A stretch of DNA of 64,000 nucleotides from Azohydromonas australica DSM 1124 (GTDB lineage: Bacteria > Pseudomonadota > Gammaproteobacteria > Burkholderiales > Burkholderiaceae_C). The position numbers and the translations under genes were made by a program. Shown here piece after piece: positions 55,454-64,000 of the stretch (position 1 is the stretch's first letter; each line of letters begins with the position of its first letter). The stretch is taken from NCBI RefSeq assembly GCF_000430725.1, contig NZ_KE387206.1:101516-165515 (forward strand), written 5' to 3'. Under the pieces are notes generated by a model, which saw nothing but the letters and a program-made list of their open reading frames with translations, made no database searches and had not been told where the DNA came from.

Positions 55454-56107
55454 TCATGCCGGCAGGGGCTCGAAGCCGGTGGCGGTGAGGTGCAGGGCGC
55501 GGTCGGCGCGCGCGGCGGCCGTCTGCGAGTGCGTGACCAGCAGGCAGATCGCCCCTTCGGCGCGGGCCTGGTCCAGCAGCAGCGTGAGCACGCGTTCGGC
55601 GGTGGCCGGGTCCAGATTGCCGGTGGGCTCGTCGGCCAGCAGCAGCGCAGGGCGGTGCACCAGCGCGCGGGCGATGGCCACGCGCTGCAGCTGCCCGCCG
55701 GAGAGCGTGCGCGGCAGCCGCTCGTCGAAGCCCTCCAGGCCCACGACGGCCAGCATGTGCTTCACGCGCGCGGGGTCGGGGCGCTGGAGCAGCAGCAGGG
55801 GCAGGGCGACGTTCTGGCTCACGCTCAGGTGCGGCAGCACGTGAAAGGCCTGGAACACGAAGCCCAGCTTCTCGCGCCGCCAGCGCGCGCGCTGCTCCTC
55901 GCCCAGCTGGAACACCTGCACGCCGTCGAGCGTGACGCTGCCGGCGTCGGCCTCGTCCAGTCCGGCGATGCAGTTGAGCAGGGTCGATTTGCCCACGCCG
56001 GACTCGCCCAGGATGGCGATGAATTCGCCGGGACGGGCTTGCAGGTCCACGCCGGTGAAGACGGGGCTGTCGGCGTAGCGTTTTTCGAGGGAGCGGATTT
56101 GAAGCAT
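55454..56107 (-). CDS. LolD/MacB-type ABC transporter ATP-binding protein
   Basis: A 217-residue ATPase: Walker A LGESGVGKST, Q loop FVFQAFHVLPHLSV, signature LSGGQLQRVAIARAL, Walker B LLLADEPTGNLD, His switch VTHS. The sequence group is that of LolD and MacB. First gene of the minus-strand ATPase-permease-AttH operon. ATG 56107 with AAATCCGCTCCC upstream is weak, but no better start exists. Confidence 0.92.
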   Translation of the reverse strand: MLQIRSLEKRYADSPVFTGVDLQARPGEFIAILGESGVGKSTLLNCIAGLDEADAGSVTLDGVQVFQLGEEQRARWRREKLGFVFQAFHVLPHLSVSQNVALPLLLLQRPDPARVKHMLAVVGLEGFDERLPRTLSGGQLQRVAIARALVHRPALLLADEPTGNLDPATAERVLTLLLDQARAEGAICLLVTHSQTAAARADRALHLTATGFEPLPA

Positions 56108-56232
56108 GGGTTCGTGACGGAATTCACGATTGGAATGGGGCGGCTGGGCAAGAGGGGCGCCCGAGCCGGGCCGCATACTGCGTGAAAACAATGGCAACCG
56201 CGGCTGCTGAGCCAACTTCCTGGAGATTTTCC

Positions 56233-56736
56233 GTGATCCGGATCCTGCCTTTCGCCCCAGCGCACGCCGCCGGCGTCGTGAGCGTCATCGTGCCGATCCA
56301 GCAGGCCGAATTCGGCATTCCCATCACGCTGGAAGCCCAGCCGGACCTGCAGGACATTCCAGGCTTCTACCAGCGCGGCCACGGCAATTTCTGGGTGGCG
56401 GAAACCGAAGGCGGTGAAATCGTCGGCACCGTCGCGCTGCTGGACATCGGCCAACAGCAGGGCGCCTTGCGCAAGATGTTCGTGGCGGCCTCGCACCGCG
56501 GCAAGGCGCATGGCGTGGCCCAGGCGCTGCTCGGCACGCTGCTGGCCTGGGGGCGGGAGCGGGATATCCGCGAGGTTTTCCTGGGCACCACCGACAAATT
56601 CCTGGCCGCCCATCGTTTTTACGAGAAACAGGGTTTCACTCGCGTCGAGCCCGGGCGGTTGCCGCTTGGCTTTCCGGTGATGAGCGTCGATACGCGGTTC
56701 TATGCCCTGGCGTTGCAGGCGCCGGCCGGCGCATGA
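56233..56736 (+). CDS. GNAT-family N-acetyltransferase, copy 1
   Basis: A 167-residue GNAT protein: acetyl-CoA loop in LRKMFVAASHRGKAHGVAQALLGTLLAWG, with FLGTTDKFLAAHRFYEKQGFTRVE and the final strand. GTG 56233 is used because GGAG lies 8 bp upstream; a GTG at 56182 gives a longer form. A paralogue sits at 59065-59640 with shared blocks VILPIQQ/VIVPIQQ, IPISLEAQPDL, GNFWVA, GTVALxDIGQQQGALRKMFV and FPVMxxDxRFYAL. Substrate unknown. Confidence 0.85.
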   Translation: MIRILPFAPAHAAGVVSVIVPIQQAEFGIPITLEAQPDLQDIPGFYQRGHGNFWVAETEGGEIVGTVALLDIGQQQGALRKMFVAASHRGKAHGVAQALLGTLLAWGRERDIREVFLGTTDKFLAAHRFYEKQGFTRVEPGRLPLGFPVMSVDTRFYALALQAPAGA

Positions 56737-56886
56737 CGCCTTGCGGACGGCAGTCCTGGCTGCTGGCTTCTTGAAATATTTCACGCGGCCTGGGGCGAAA
56801 ATCTTTGCGGGCAGCCGAAAACGAAACGTGTGCTCGCCGGATCTCGTTCCCGGTGGGCTTGCGTTCCAATTCGACCGAGAAGTTTC

Positions 56887-57648
56887 ATGAAATTCCGTTT
56901 CTCCGCCGTGCTGCTGAGCGCAACCCTGTTGACGGCCGGTTGCGCTTCCATCTCGACAACGCCGATGCCCAAGATCGAATCCGCGCGCGGGGAACGGGTC
57001 GGCGTGTGGGTCGAGGCCGGCAACACGCCCACGCACACGCACATAGGCTCCACGGTGTTCAACAACTTCACCAAGGCCTATCCCTACGACTGGAAGCTGA
57101 ACGCGGAACTCACGCGCACGCTGCAGCAGAGCATCCAGGGCGCGGGCCTGGAGATGGTGGACCTGCGCAAGGAGGGCCTGTCCCTGGCCGACGTGTCCGG
57201 GCTCGTCCAGCCGGGCAATGGCGCATGGCAAGCGGCGCCGGGCAAGGAAGAGGCCGTGCGTCGACTGCGGCAGCAGTGGCGGCTCAAGGCGGTGATGGTG
57301 CTCAAGGAAGGACCGGTGCAGGCCGACCTGGAGTGCTACGGCGGTCCCTGCAACGCGCGCTACGTGGGCGCCACCGGGCTGTACACGCGCTCCATCTTCA
57401 ACCTGACCCGCTACACCGCCGTGGCCGCTTATGACTGGAACGTGTTCGTGCTGGACCCGCTGGCCGACACCGCGAAGGCCGAATCCATGCGGGCCGTGCT
57501 CAAGACGCCCACCCGGTCGCTGCCGTCCAAGGAGCCTGCGAACTTCTCGAACCTGACCGAAGCCGAGCTTGCACCGGTCCGGGAAGCCATCCTGGGCTTC
57601 GTCAAGAACGCGTCGGCCGAGGCCGTGAAGACGCTGAACACCCGTTGA
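56887..57648 (+). CDS. Lipoprotein of unknown function
   Basis: A 253-residue lipoprotein (MKFRFSAVLLSATLLTAGCAS; lipobox TAGC) with no recognisable domain. The mature part has NNFTKAYPYDWKLNAELTRTLQQSIQGAGLEMVDL, suggesting an alpha/beta fold, and a pair of Cys in DLECYGGPCNARY that may bond. A perfect 12-bp palindrome TGAAATATTTCA lies 104 bp upstream (56772-56783). Lower GC than neighbours in the first 100 bp. Confidence 0.7.
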   Translation: MKFRFSAVLLSATLLTAGCASISTTPMPKIESARGERVGVWVEAGNTPTHTHIGSTVFNNFTKAYPYDWKLNAELTRTLQQSIQGAGLEMVDLRKEGLSLADVSGLVQPGNGAWQAAPGKEEAVRRLRQQWRLKAVMVLKEGPVQADLECYGGPCNARYVGATGLYTRSIFNLTRYTAVAAYDWNVFVLDPLADTAKAESMRAVLKTPTRSLPSKEPANFSNLTEAELAPVREAILGFVKNASAEAVKTLNTR

Positions 57649-57769
57649 CGCGCACTGTTGGACGTGCGGCCGCCATGGCGCCGGCGTGACCGCGGAGGCT
57701 CACGCCAAGGCGTCTTTGCCGGCCCACCCCGGTGCCTTGCCTGAACAAGAACGACGAAGAGGACATACC

Positions 57770-58084
57770 GTGAATCCCGTGGAACCCTGCACCTCGCTTG
57801 AACAAGTGCGAAGCCATATAGACCGCCTCGATCGCCAGATCGTCAGCCTGCTGGCCGAGCGCGGCGGCTACGTGAATCAGGCGGCGAAATTCAAGAAAAG
57901 CACCGATGACGTGAAGGCGCCGCAGCGGGTGGAACAGGTGATCGCCAAGGTGCGGGCGCTGTCGGACGAGCTGGGCGCGAATCCGGCCGTGGCCGAGCAG
58001 GTTTACAGGGCCATGATTTCCGGCTTCATCGACGCCGAGTTGCGGGAGCACGCGGCGCTGGCGAATGAAGCGGGGGCGCGGTGA
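57770..58084 (+). CDS. Chorismate mutase type II (AroQ; PchB-like)
   Basis: A 104-residue all-helical AroQ protein: SLEQVRSHIDRLDRQIVSLLAERGGYVNQAAKFKKS...KAPQRVEQVIAKVRALSDELGANPAVAEQVYRAMISGFIDAEL. Arg and Lys positions of the active site (R in VRSHIDRLD, R in LAERGGYV, K in KFKKS, Q late) are there, and the spacing resembles PchB, isochorismate-pyruvate lyase. GTG 57770 has AGAGG 7 bp upstream. Coupled by 1 nt with the next gene. Confidence 0.82.
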   Translation: MNPVEPCTSLEQVRSHIDRLDRQIVSLLAERGGYVNQAAKFKKSTDDVKAPQRVEQVIAKVRALSDELGANPAVAEQVYRAMISGFIDAELREHAALANEAGAR

Positions 58085-58824
58085 TGAAGCTCCCGGTATT
58101 CCGCCCCCGTCTGGCGGCCCTTTGCGGCGCTTTGCTGATGGCGGCCATGCCCCCGGCCCAGGCCGCCAGCTTCGATTGCGCCAAGGCCAAGACCCGCACC
58201 GACCTGCTGATCTGCCGAACCGACAGCCTTTCCGCGCTGGATGAGGAATTGAGCCGGCGCTACAAGCAGCTCACCGCTCAAACCGATGCAGCGGCCCTCA
58301 AGACCGACCAGCTCGGCTGGATGCGGGAGCGCGACCAGTGCAAGGACGCCGCCTGCCTGGCCGACAGCTACAACGCGCGGCTGAAATTCCTGTCCACCTG
58401 GAATGACGCCGATCCCGAGCCCGCGAACGTGGCCGGCGTGTACGGCACGCGCCGTCCCAGCTTCATCCACAACCCGGACACGCAAAGGGACGAGCCGGTG
58501 GACATGTGGGATTGCTTGGCGTTGAAGCGGAAATCCGGCTCGGAGCTGGAATTCAAGTTCACCCTGTTCGGCTCCAACGCCCACAGCTGCGAGATGGAAG
58601 GCGTGGCGCGAAAAGCGAAGGGTTCAGCCTACGAATACCGCGAAACCATGGAAATGGTCAGCGGGCAGCCGGAGTGCAAGCTGTCCATCAGCTTCCACCA
58701 AGGCTATGTCGAGCTGCTGGACGAGGGCGACCGCTGCCGCCAGCAGTTCTGCGGCATGCGGGCCAGCATCGGCGGGGCTGCGTTCCCGCGCGCACGCCTG
58801 AACGTGAAGCGGTGCAAGGACTGA
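58084..58824 (+). CDS. Exported protein with LprI-like (lysozyme-inhibitor) N-terminal domain
   Basis: A 246-residue protein with signal peptide (cleavage near AQA-ASF), then an LprI/DUF1311 domain (SFDCAKAKTRTDLLICRTDSLSALDEELSRRYKQL...LGWMRERDQCKDAACLADSYNARLKFL) with four conserved Cys, and a second domain of about 120 residues with four more Cys that I do not recognise. LprI proteins can inhibit host lysozyme; here the link is only by family. ATG shares one base with the chorismate mutase stop. Confidence 0.78.
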   Translation: MKLPVFRPRLAALCGALLMAAMPPAQAASFDCAKAKTRTDLLICRTDSLSALDEELSRRYKQLTAQTDAAALKTDQLGWMRERDQCKDAACLADSYNARLKFLSTWNDADPEPANVAGVYGTRRPSFIHNPDTQRDEPVDMWDCLALKRKSGSELEFKFTLFGSNAHSCEMEGVARKAKGSAYEYRETMEMVSGQPECKLSISFHQGYVELLDEGDRCRQQFCGMRASIGGAAFPRARLNVKRCKD

Positions 58825-59064
58825 AGCCTGGCGGCAGCTTTCGGTGATTCCGTGACGGATGTCACGAAGAAAGTCCGGGTTGTTCACGGTGTCGCAGCCG
58901 AAAAGACGGTGGGGAGGGACCGAGCCGGTCCGTCGATTCCAATAAAACAGAACCGAGAATGACCTTGAAAAATTCGATGTGGCTGGACTGGAGTTTCAAC
59001 CCGATCGCGCGGGGCTGAGATAGAGGCACCTCCTTCTCCGCCGGCCTCACATTCCCACTCGGCC

Positions 59065-59640
59065 TTGCTGCCCACCACCGAGCTGGTGGCCTTTTGGCGG
59101 CGCCTGGGCACTTATCCCAATTTGCCGGACAAGGGTTCCTTCGGCGAGCCGGTCGATACCATCGAAATCGGCCCGTTCGATCCGAAGTACCGAAACGACG
59201 TCGCCTCGGTCATCCTGCCCATCCAGCAGTCCGAGCTGAGCATTCCCATTTCACTGGAGGCGCAGCCGGACCTGATGGACATTCCGCGCTACTACCAGAA
59301 GGACAACGGCAATTTCTGGGTGGCGCTGGACAAGGAACGGGTGGTGGGGACGGTGGCGCTGCAGGACATCGGCCAGCAGCAGGGCGCGCTGCGCAAGATG
59401 TTCGTGACCCGCGCCTACCGCGGCCCCGAATTGGGCGTGTCCGGCGGGCTGCTCAAGAAACTGCTGGCCTGGTGCCGCGAGCGTGGCCTGCGCGGGGTTT
59501 TCCTGGGTACTTCGTCCAAATACCCGGCCGTGCACCGTTTCTACGAAAAGAACGGCTTCAAGCAAATCGGCCGCCAGGAATTGCCGCCGAGTTTCCCGGT
59601 CATGGGGCTGGACGACAGGTTCTATGCGCTGGAGCTGTAG
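59065..59640 (+). CDS. GNAT-family N-acetyltransferase, copy 2, start uncertain
   Basis: The conserved body begins VDTIEIGPFDPKYRNDVASVILPIQQ and is a full GNAT domain with LRKMFVTRAYRGPELGVSGGLLKKLLAWC and FLGTSSKYPAVHRFYEKNGFKQIG. No ATG is present in frame before the domain; TTG 59065 and GTG 59086 are the only upstream starts and neither has a ribosome site. So the 5' end may be lost or translated from a weak start. Paralogue of the gene at 56233. The 240 bp before it (58825-59064) contain nothing recognisable and are AT-richer. Confidence 0.72.
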   Translation: MLPTTELVAFWRRLGTYPNLPDKGSFGEPVDTIEIGPFDPKYRNDVASVILPIQQSELSIPISLEAQPDLMDIPRYYQKDNGNFWVALDKERVVGTVALQDIGQQQGALRKMFVTRAYRGPELGVSGGLLKKLLAWCRERGLRGVFLGTSSKYPAVHRFYEKNGFKQIGRQELPPSFPVMGLDDRFYALEL

Positions 59641-59675
59641 CGAGGTTGAAGGCGTTCCATTCCCAATGAAATTCA

Positions 59676-59750
59676 CCGTTCGCCCTGAGCGCGTCGAAGG
59701 GCCTGTTGGCCAGCTGTGCCGGGGGCTTCGACAGGCTCAGCCCGAACGGG
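59676..59750. repeat. Dispersed palindromic repeat, copy 3
   Basis: CCGTTCGCCCTGAGCGCGTC (59676-59695) and GACAGGCTCAGCCCGAACGG (59730-59749) form the outer arms of a 75-bp hairpin. It separates the convergent GNAT and miaA genes and ends 5 bp before the miaA stop. Related copies at 30139-30214 and 32362-32401. Confidence 0.7.
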
Positions 59751-59754
59751 GTTT

Positions 59755-60708
59755 CTAAAGCGCCGGCACTTTCTCCCGCAACCGCTGCAGCAGCAGCGCC
59801 AGCGGGTCCGGCGCGTCGCACGTCACGCCCAGGCGCCAGGGCATGCCGCGCAGCCAGGTGATCTGGCGCTTGGCCAGCTGCCGCGTCGCGGCGCTACCTG
59901 TCTCTTTCACGCGCGCGCGCAGCGCGGCACCCGACAGGCCCGCGTCCAGCGCTTCCCACACCTGGCGGTAGCCCACGCAGCGCATCGAGGGCATCTCCAG
60001 CTGCAGGTCGCCGCGCGCGCGCAGGCGCTGCACTTCCTCCACCAGGCCCGCGTCCAGCATCAGGTCGAAGCGCTGGTTGATGCGCCCGTGCAGCCAGGCG
60101 CGCGAGTCCGGCTCCAGTGACAGGAACGGGCCCGCCGGCGCCTGCGCCTCGCGCTCGCGGTGGAAGGCCGAGATCGGCTGGCCGCTGACGCGCCACACCT
60201 CCAGCGCGCGCGAGATGCGCTGCGCGTCCAGCGGCGCCAGGCGCTTGGCCGTCACCGGATCGACCTGCGCCAGCTCCGCGTGCAGCGCCGCCCAGCCCCG
60301 CACCGCCGCGTCGGCCTCGATGGCTGCGCGCACCTCGGGCACCGAGGCCGGCATCGCGTCCAGGCCGTCGATCAGCGCCTTGAAATACAGCATCGTCCCG
60401 CCCACCAGCAGCGGCAGCGCGCCGCGCGCGCGGATGCCGGCCATGGCGCCTTCGGCGTCGGCCACGAACTGCGCGGCCGAGTAGGCCTGCGTGGGCTCGA
60501 TCAGGTCGATCAGGTGGTGCGGCACCCGCGCGCGCTCGTCCGCCGTCGGCTTGGCGGTGCCGATGTCCATGCCGCGGTACACCAGCGCGGAGTCCACGCT
60601 GACGATCTCCACCGGCTGCGCCAGCCGCTCGGCCAGCGCCAGGGCCAGCGCGGTCTTGCCGCTGGCCGTGGGGCCGGCCAGGGCGATCCAGGGAATGTCG
60701 AAGCTCAT
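59755..60708 (-). CDS. miaA: tRNA dimethylallyltransferase
   Basis: A 317-residue MiaA: P loop AGPTASGKTALALALA, DSALVYRGMDIGTAKPTADE, PLLVGGTMLYFKALIDGL, DAQRISRALEVWRVSG and MRCVGYRQVWEAL. It isopentenylates A37 of tRNAs reading U-starting codons. ATG 60708 is preferred over ATG 60726 because GGAGG lies 8 bp upstream; the other start would overlap the upstream transporter as ATGA. Confidence 0.95.
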   Translation of the reverse strand: MSFDIPWIALAGPTASGKTALALALAERLAQPVEIVSVDSALVYRGMDIGTAKPTADERARVPHHLIDLIEPTQAYSAAQFVADAEGAMAGIRARGALPLLVGGTMLYFKALIDGLDAMPASVPEVRAAIEADAAVRGWAALHAELAQVDPVTAKRLAPLDAQRISRALEVWRVSGQPISAFHREREAQAPAGPFLSLEPDSRAWLHGRINQRFDLMLDAGLVEEVQRLRARGDLQLEMPSMRCVGYRQVWEALDAGLSGAALRARVKETGSAATRQLAKRQITWLRGMPWRLGVTCDAPDPLALLLQRLREKVPAL

Positions 60709-60722
60709 CCGGGCCGCCTCCG

Positions 60723-61967
60723 TCATGCCGTGCGCGGGCGCGGCAGCACGCCGTGGCGCTGCACCAGCGTCCAGCCCACCGTGGCGGTGACGATGCCGAA
60801 CAGCCCCACCACCAGGCCCAGCGGCCGCGTGGTGCCGTTCATGGCGTGGCCCACCCACAGGCCCACCGCGAAGGCGGTGGCGGCCAGCACGAAGCCGTTG
60901 AGCGCCGCGGCCACGCCCGCGCTGCGCGGGAAGGGCCCCACCGCGCCGGCCTGCCCGCAGGGCTGGTGGATGCCGTGGCCGAAGCTGTAGAGCCACTGCG
61001 GCAGCAGCACCGCCCACACCTCCTGTACGCCGGCCAGCGCCAGCGCCGCCATCGACAGGCCGCCCGCCAGGCTGAAGCCCGCGCCGCGGCGCACCGCGCC
61101 GTCCAGCCCGTGGCGCAGCAGCCAGCGTCGGCAGAAGAAGGTGCCCAGCAGGTACGCCACCGAGCCCGAGGCCAGCGCGATGCCGTACTGGCCCGGCGTC
61201 AGGCCCAGCACCTCGATGTAGACGAAGGAGGACAGCGCCAGGATCGCGAACAGCCCGCCGTAGGTGCTGGCCACCAGCGCCGACCAGGCGCGGAAGGTGC
61301 GGTGCGCCAGCACCTCGCGCACCGAGGCCGCCAGCGGGCCCAGCCGCAGCGCGTGCGGGTTGCGCTGCGCCAGCGACTCCGGCAGCCGCAGCGCCACGAA
61401 GGCCAGCGCGAGGGCGCCGATGGCCGCCACTGCGCCCAGCGGCGCGCGCCAGCCCAGCGCCACGGCCAGCGCGCCGCCCAGCATCGGCGAGCTGATGGCG
61501 ATCAGGCCCAGCCCCGACATGCCCTTGGACATCACGTGCGCGCCCTCGTGCGGCTCGTACAGGTCGCGCACCATGGCGCGCGCGCACACCACCACCGCCG
61601 CCAGCGCCGCGCCCTGCAGCGTGCGCCACAGGATCAGCCACTCGATGGCCGGCGCCGCCGCGCCGCCGGCGCTGGCCAGCGTGTAGAGCGCCAGGCTCAG
61701 CAGCAGCACCGGGCGCCGGCCGAAACGGTCAGCCACCGGGCCCCAGAACAGCTGGCCGATGCCGAAGGCCAGGATCAGCGCCGACATCGTGAGCTGGCTC
61801 TGCGCCGTCGTGGCGCCGAAGGCGCGCGTCAGGCGCGGCAGCGCGGGCAGGTACAGGTCCGTGGTGACGGGCTGCAGCCCCAGCAGCAGCGCCAGAGCAA
61901 GGGCAACGACGCCGGAAGAAACGGCCGGCCGCGATGCGGCCGGCGGCGAAACGGGTGGAACGGGCAT
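60723..61967 (-). CDS. Bcr/CflA-like MFS drug transporter (12 helices)
   Basis: A 414-residue MFS exporter: LLGLQPVTTDLYLPALPRLTRAFGATTAQSQLTMSALILAFGIGQLFWGPVADRFGRRPVLL contains the Bcr/CflA start TDLYLPALP and motif A GPVADRFGRRPV; CARAMVRDLYEPHEGAHVMSKGM is also typical. About 12 membrane segments. Upstream of miaA on the same strand with 14 bp between. Confidence 0.9.
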   Translation of the reverse strand: MPVPPVSPPAASRPAVSSGVVALALALLLGLQPVTTDLYLPALPRLTRAFGATTAQSQLTMSALILAFGIGQLFWGPVADRFGRRPVLLLSLALYTLASAGGAAAPAIEWLILWRTLQGAALAAVVVCARAMVRDLYEPHEGAHVMSKGMSGLGLIAISSPMLGGALAVALGWRAPLGAVAAIGALALAFVALRLPESLAQRNPHALRLGPLAASVREVLAHRTFRAWSALVASTYGGLFAILALSSFVYIEVLGLTPGQYGIALASGSVAYLLGTFFCRRWLLRHGLDGAVRRGAGFSLAGGLSMAALALAGVQEVWAVLLPQWLYSFGHGIHQPCGQAGAVGPFPRSAGVAAALNGFVLAATAFAVGLWVGHAMNGTTRPLGLVVGLFGIVTATVGWTLVQRHGVLPRPRTA

Positions 61968-62027
61968 CGGGCGAGCGTATCAGCCACGCGCGGTACCCCC
62001 GAACGGGGGAGCAAAATGCGTCACGGT

Positions 62028-62040
62028 GTTAAGAATTAAC
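62028..62040. promoter_or_regulatory. Palindrome upstream of the PAS kinase
   Basis: GTTAAGAATTAAC has perfect 5-bp arms with a 3-bp centre in the 200-bp gap between two divergent genes. A CCCCC-GAAC-GGGGG hairpin (61996-62009) sits just before it. Its AT-rich base composition stands out from the GC-rich surroundings, so a regulator-binding site or promoter is likely. Confidence 0.4.
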
Positions 62041-62168
62041 GCCCGCTGCCCCAGGCAAGGCCCGGGGATTGCTCCCACGTCGCTTCCTTCCTCACGGTTC
62101 CCACCTTGACCACTTCCCTCGGGCAACCGGTCGCTGGCGCCCCGCGCGGCAGCACGCCCGGCCCTTTC

Positions 62169-64000
<1,832 letters not shown>

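Noticed and set aside
58884..59111. Short minus-strand frame of 75 codons in the gap before the second GNAT gene
   Set aside because: No ribosome site, no recognisable motif, and overlap with the GNAT 5' region; treated as chance.

Overview
The window is chromosomal DNA of a very GC-rich betaproteobacterium. Gene content and order (yebC-purD-hemF-nadD-rsfS-rlmH-maf-rng, thyA/folA, glnS, miaA, truC) point to Burkholderiales, most likely Comamonadaceae. This is inferred from gene families, codon bias and a dispersed intergenic repeat family. There is no phage, plasmid, CRISPR or insertion sequence. Most of the sequence is densely packed operons with 1-4 nt overlaps.

Layout. 1-217: end of nadC and its terminator. 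279-7374: an iron locus with Fur-box-like palindromes before its first gene and before feoA. It encodes a di-heme peroxidase lipoprotein, an outer-membrane barrel, an exported FMN-binding protein, ApbE, a four-helix membrane protein, FeoA, FeoB and a small Cys-rich membrane protein. 7508-7658: a MITE/REP-like inverted repeat. 7751-13563: a minus-strand 2-ketogluconate-type operon (kguE-kguK-kguD plus a shikimate-dehydrogenase-like gene and a TRAP binding protein) with a divergently placed LacI/PtxS-type regulator and three PtxS-type operators. 13587-17041: acyl-CoA dehydrogenase, SDR, APH-fold kinase and DUF6285 genes, matching the gene set of the levulinate/4-hydroxyacyl-CoA (Lva) route. 17196-25141: a small protein, a DUF808 membrane protein, a 680-bp non-coding stretch with a duplicated DnaA-box-like element, tRNA-Ala(CGC), truC, a YchJ-family gene, glnS, a PPPVYV-repeat exported protein and a DUF853 ATPase. 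25254-32351: the housekeeping run from yebC to rng. 32389-43547: an unknown protein, a small exported protein behind a sigma-54-like promoter next to an NtrC-type two-component system, xth, a zinc alcohol dehydrogenase, folA, thyA and an OmpA lipoprotein. 43690-50708: an MsbA-like ABC exporter divergent from a marR-OMF-emrA-emrB multidrug efflux operon. 50880-56107: a degenerate GGDEF protein converging on an AttH/FtsX-permease/LolD-like ATPase operon. 56233-64000: two paralogous GNAT acetyltransferases flanking a lipoprotein, a chorismate mutase and an LprI-like protein, then miaA, a Bcr/CflA-type transporter and the first part of a PAS histidine kinase that runs off the window.

How the genes work together. 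The most interesting unit is the iron locus. The combination of an ApbE-flavinylated exported protein, a His-containing membrane protein, a c-type heme protein and FeoAB suggests a periplasmic electron path that reduces ferric iron for FeoB; this is inference. The kgu-like and Lva-like clusters look like catabolic modules. The efflux and ABC clusters handle export. The housekeeping genes are ordinary.
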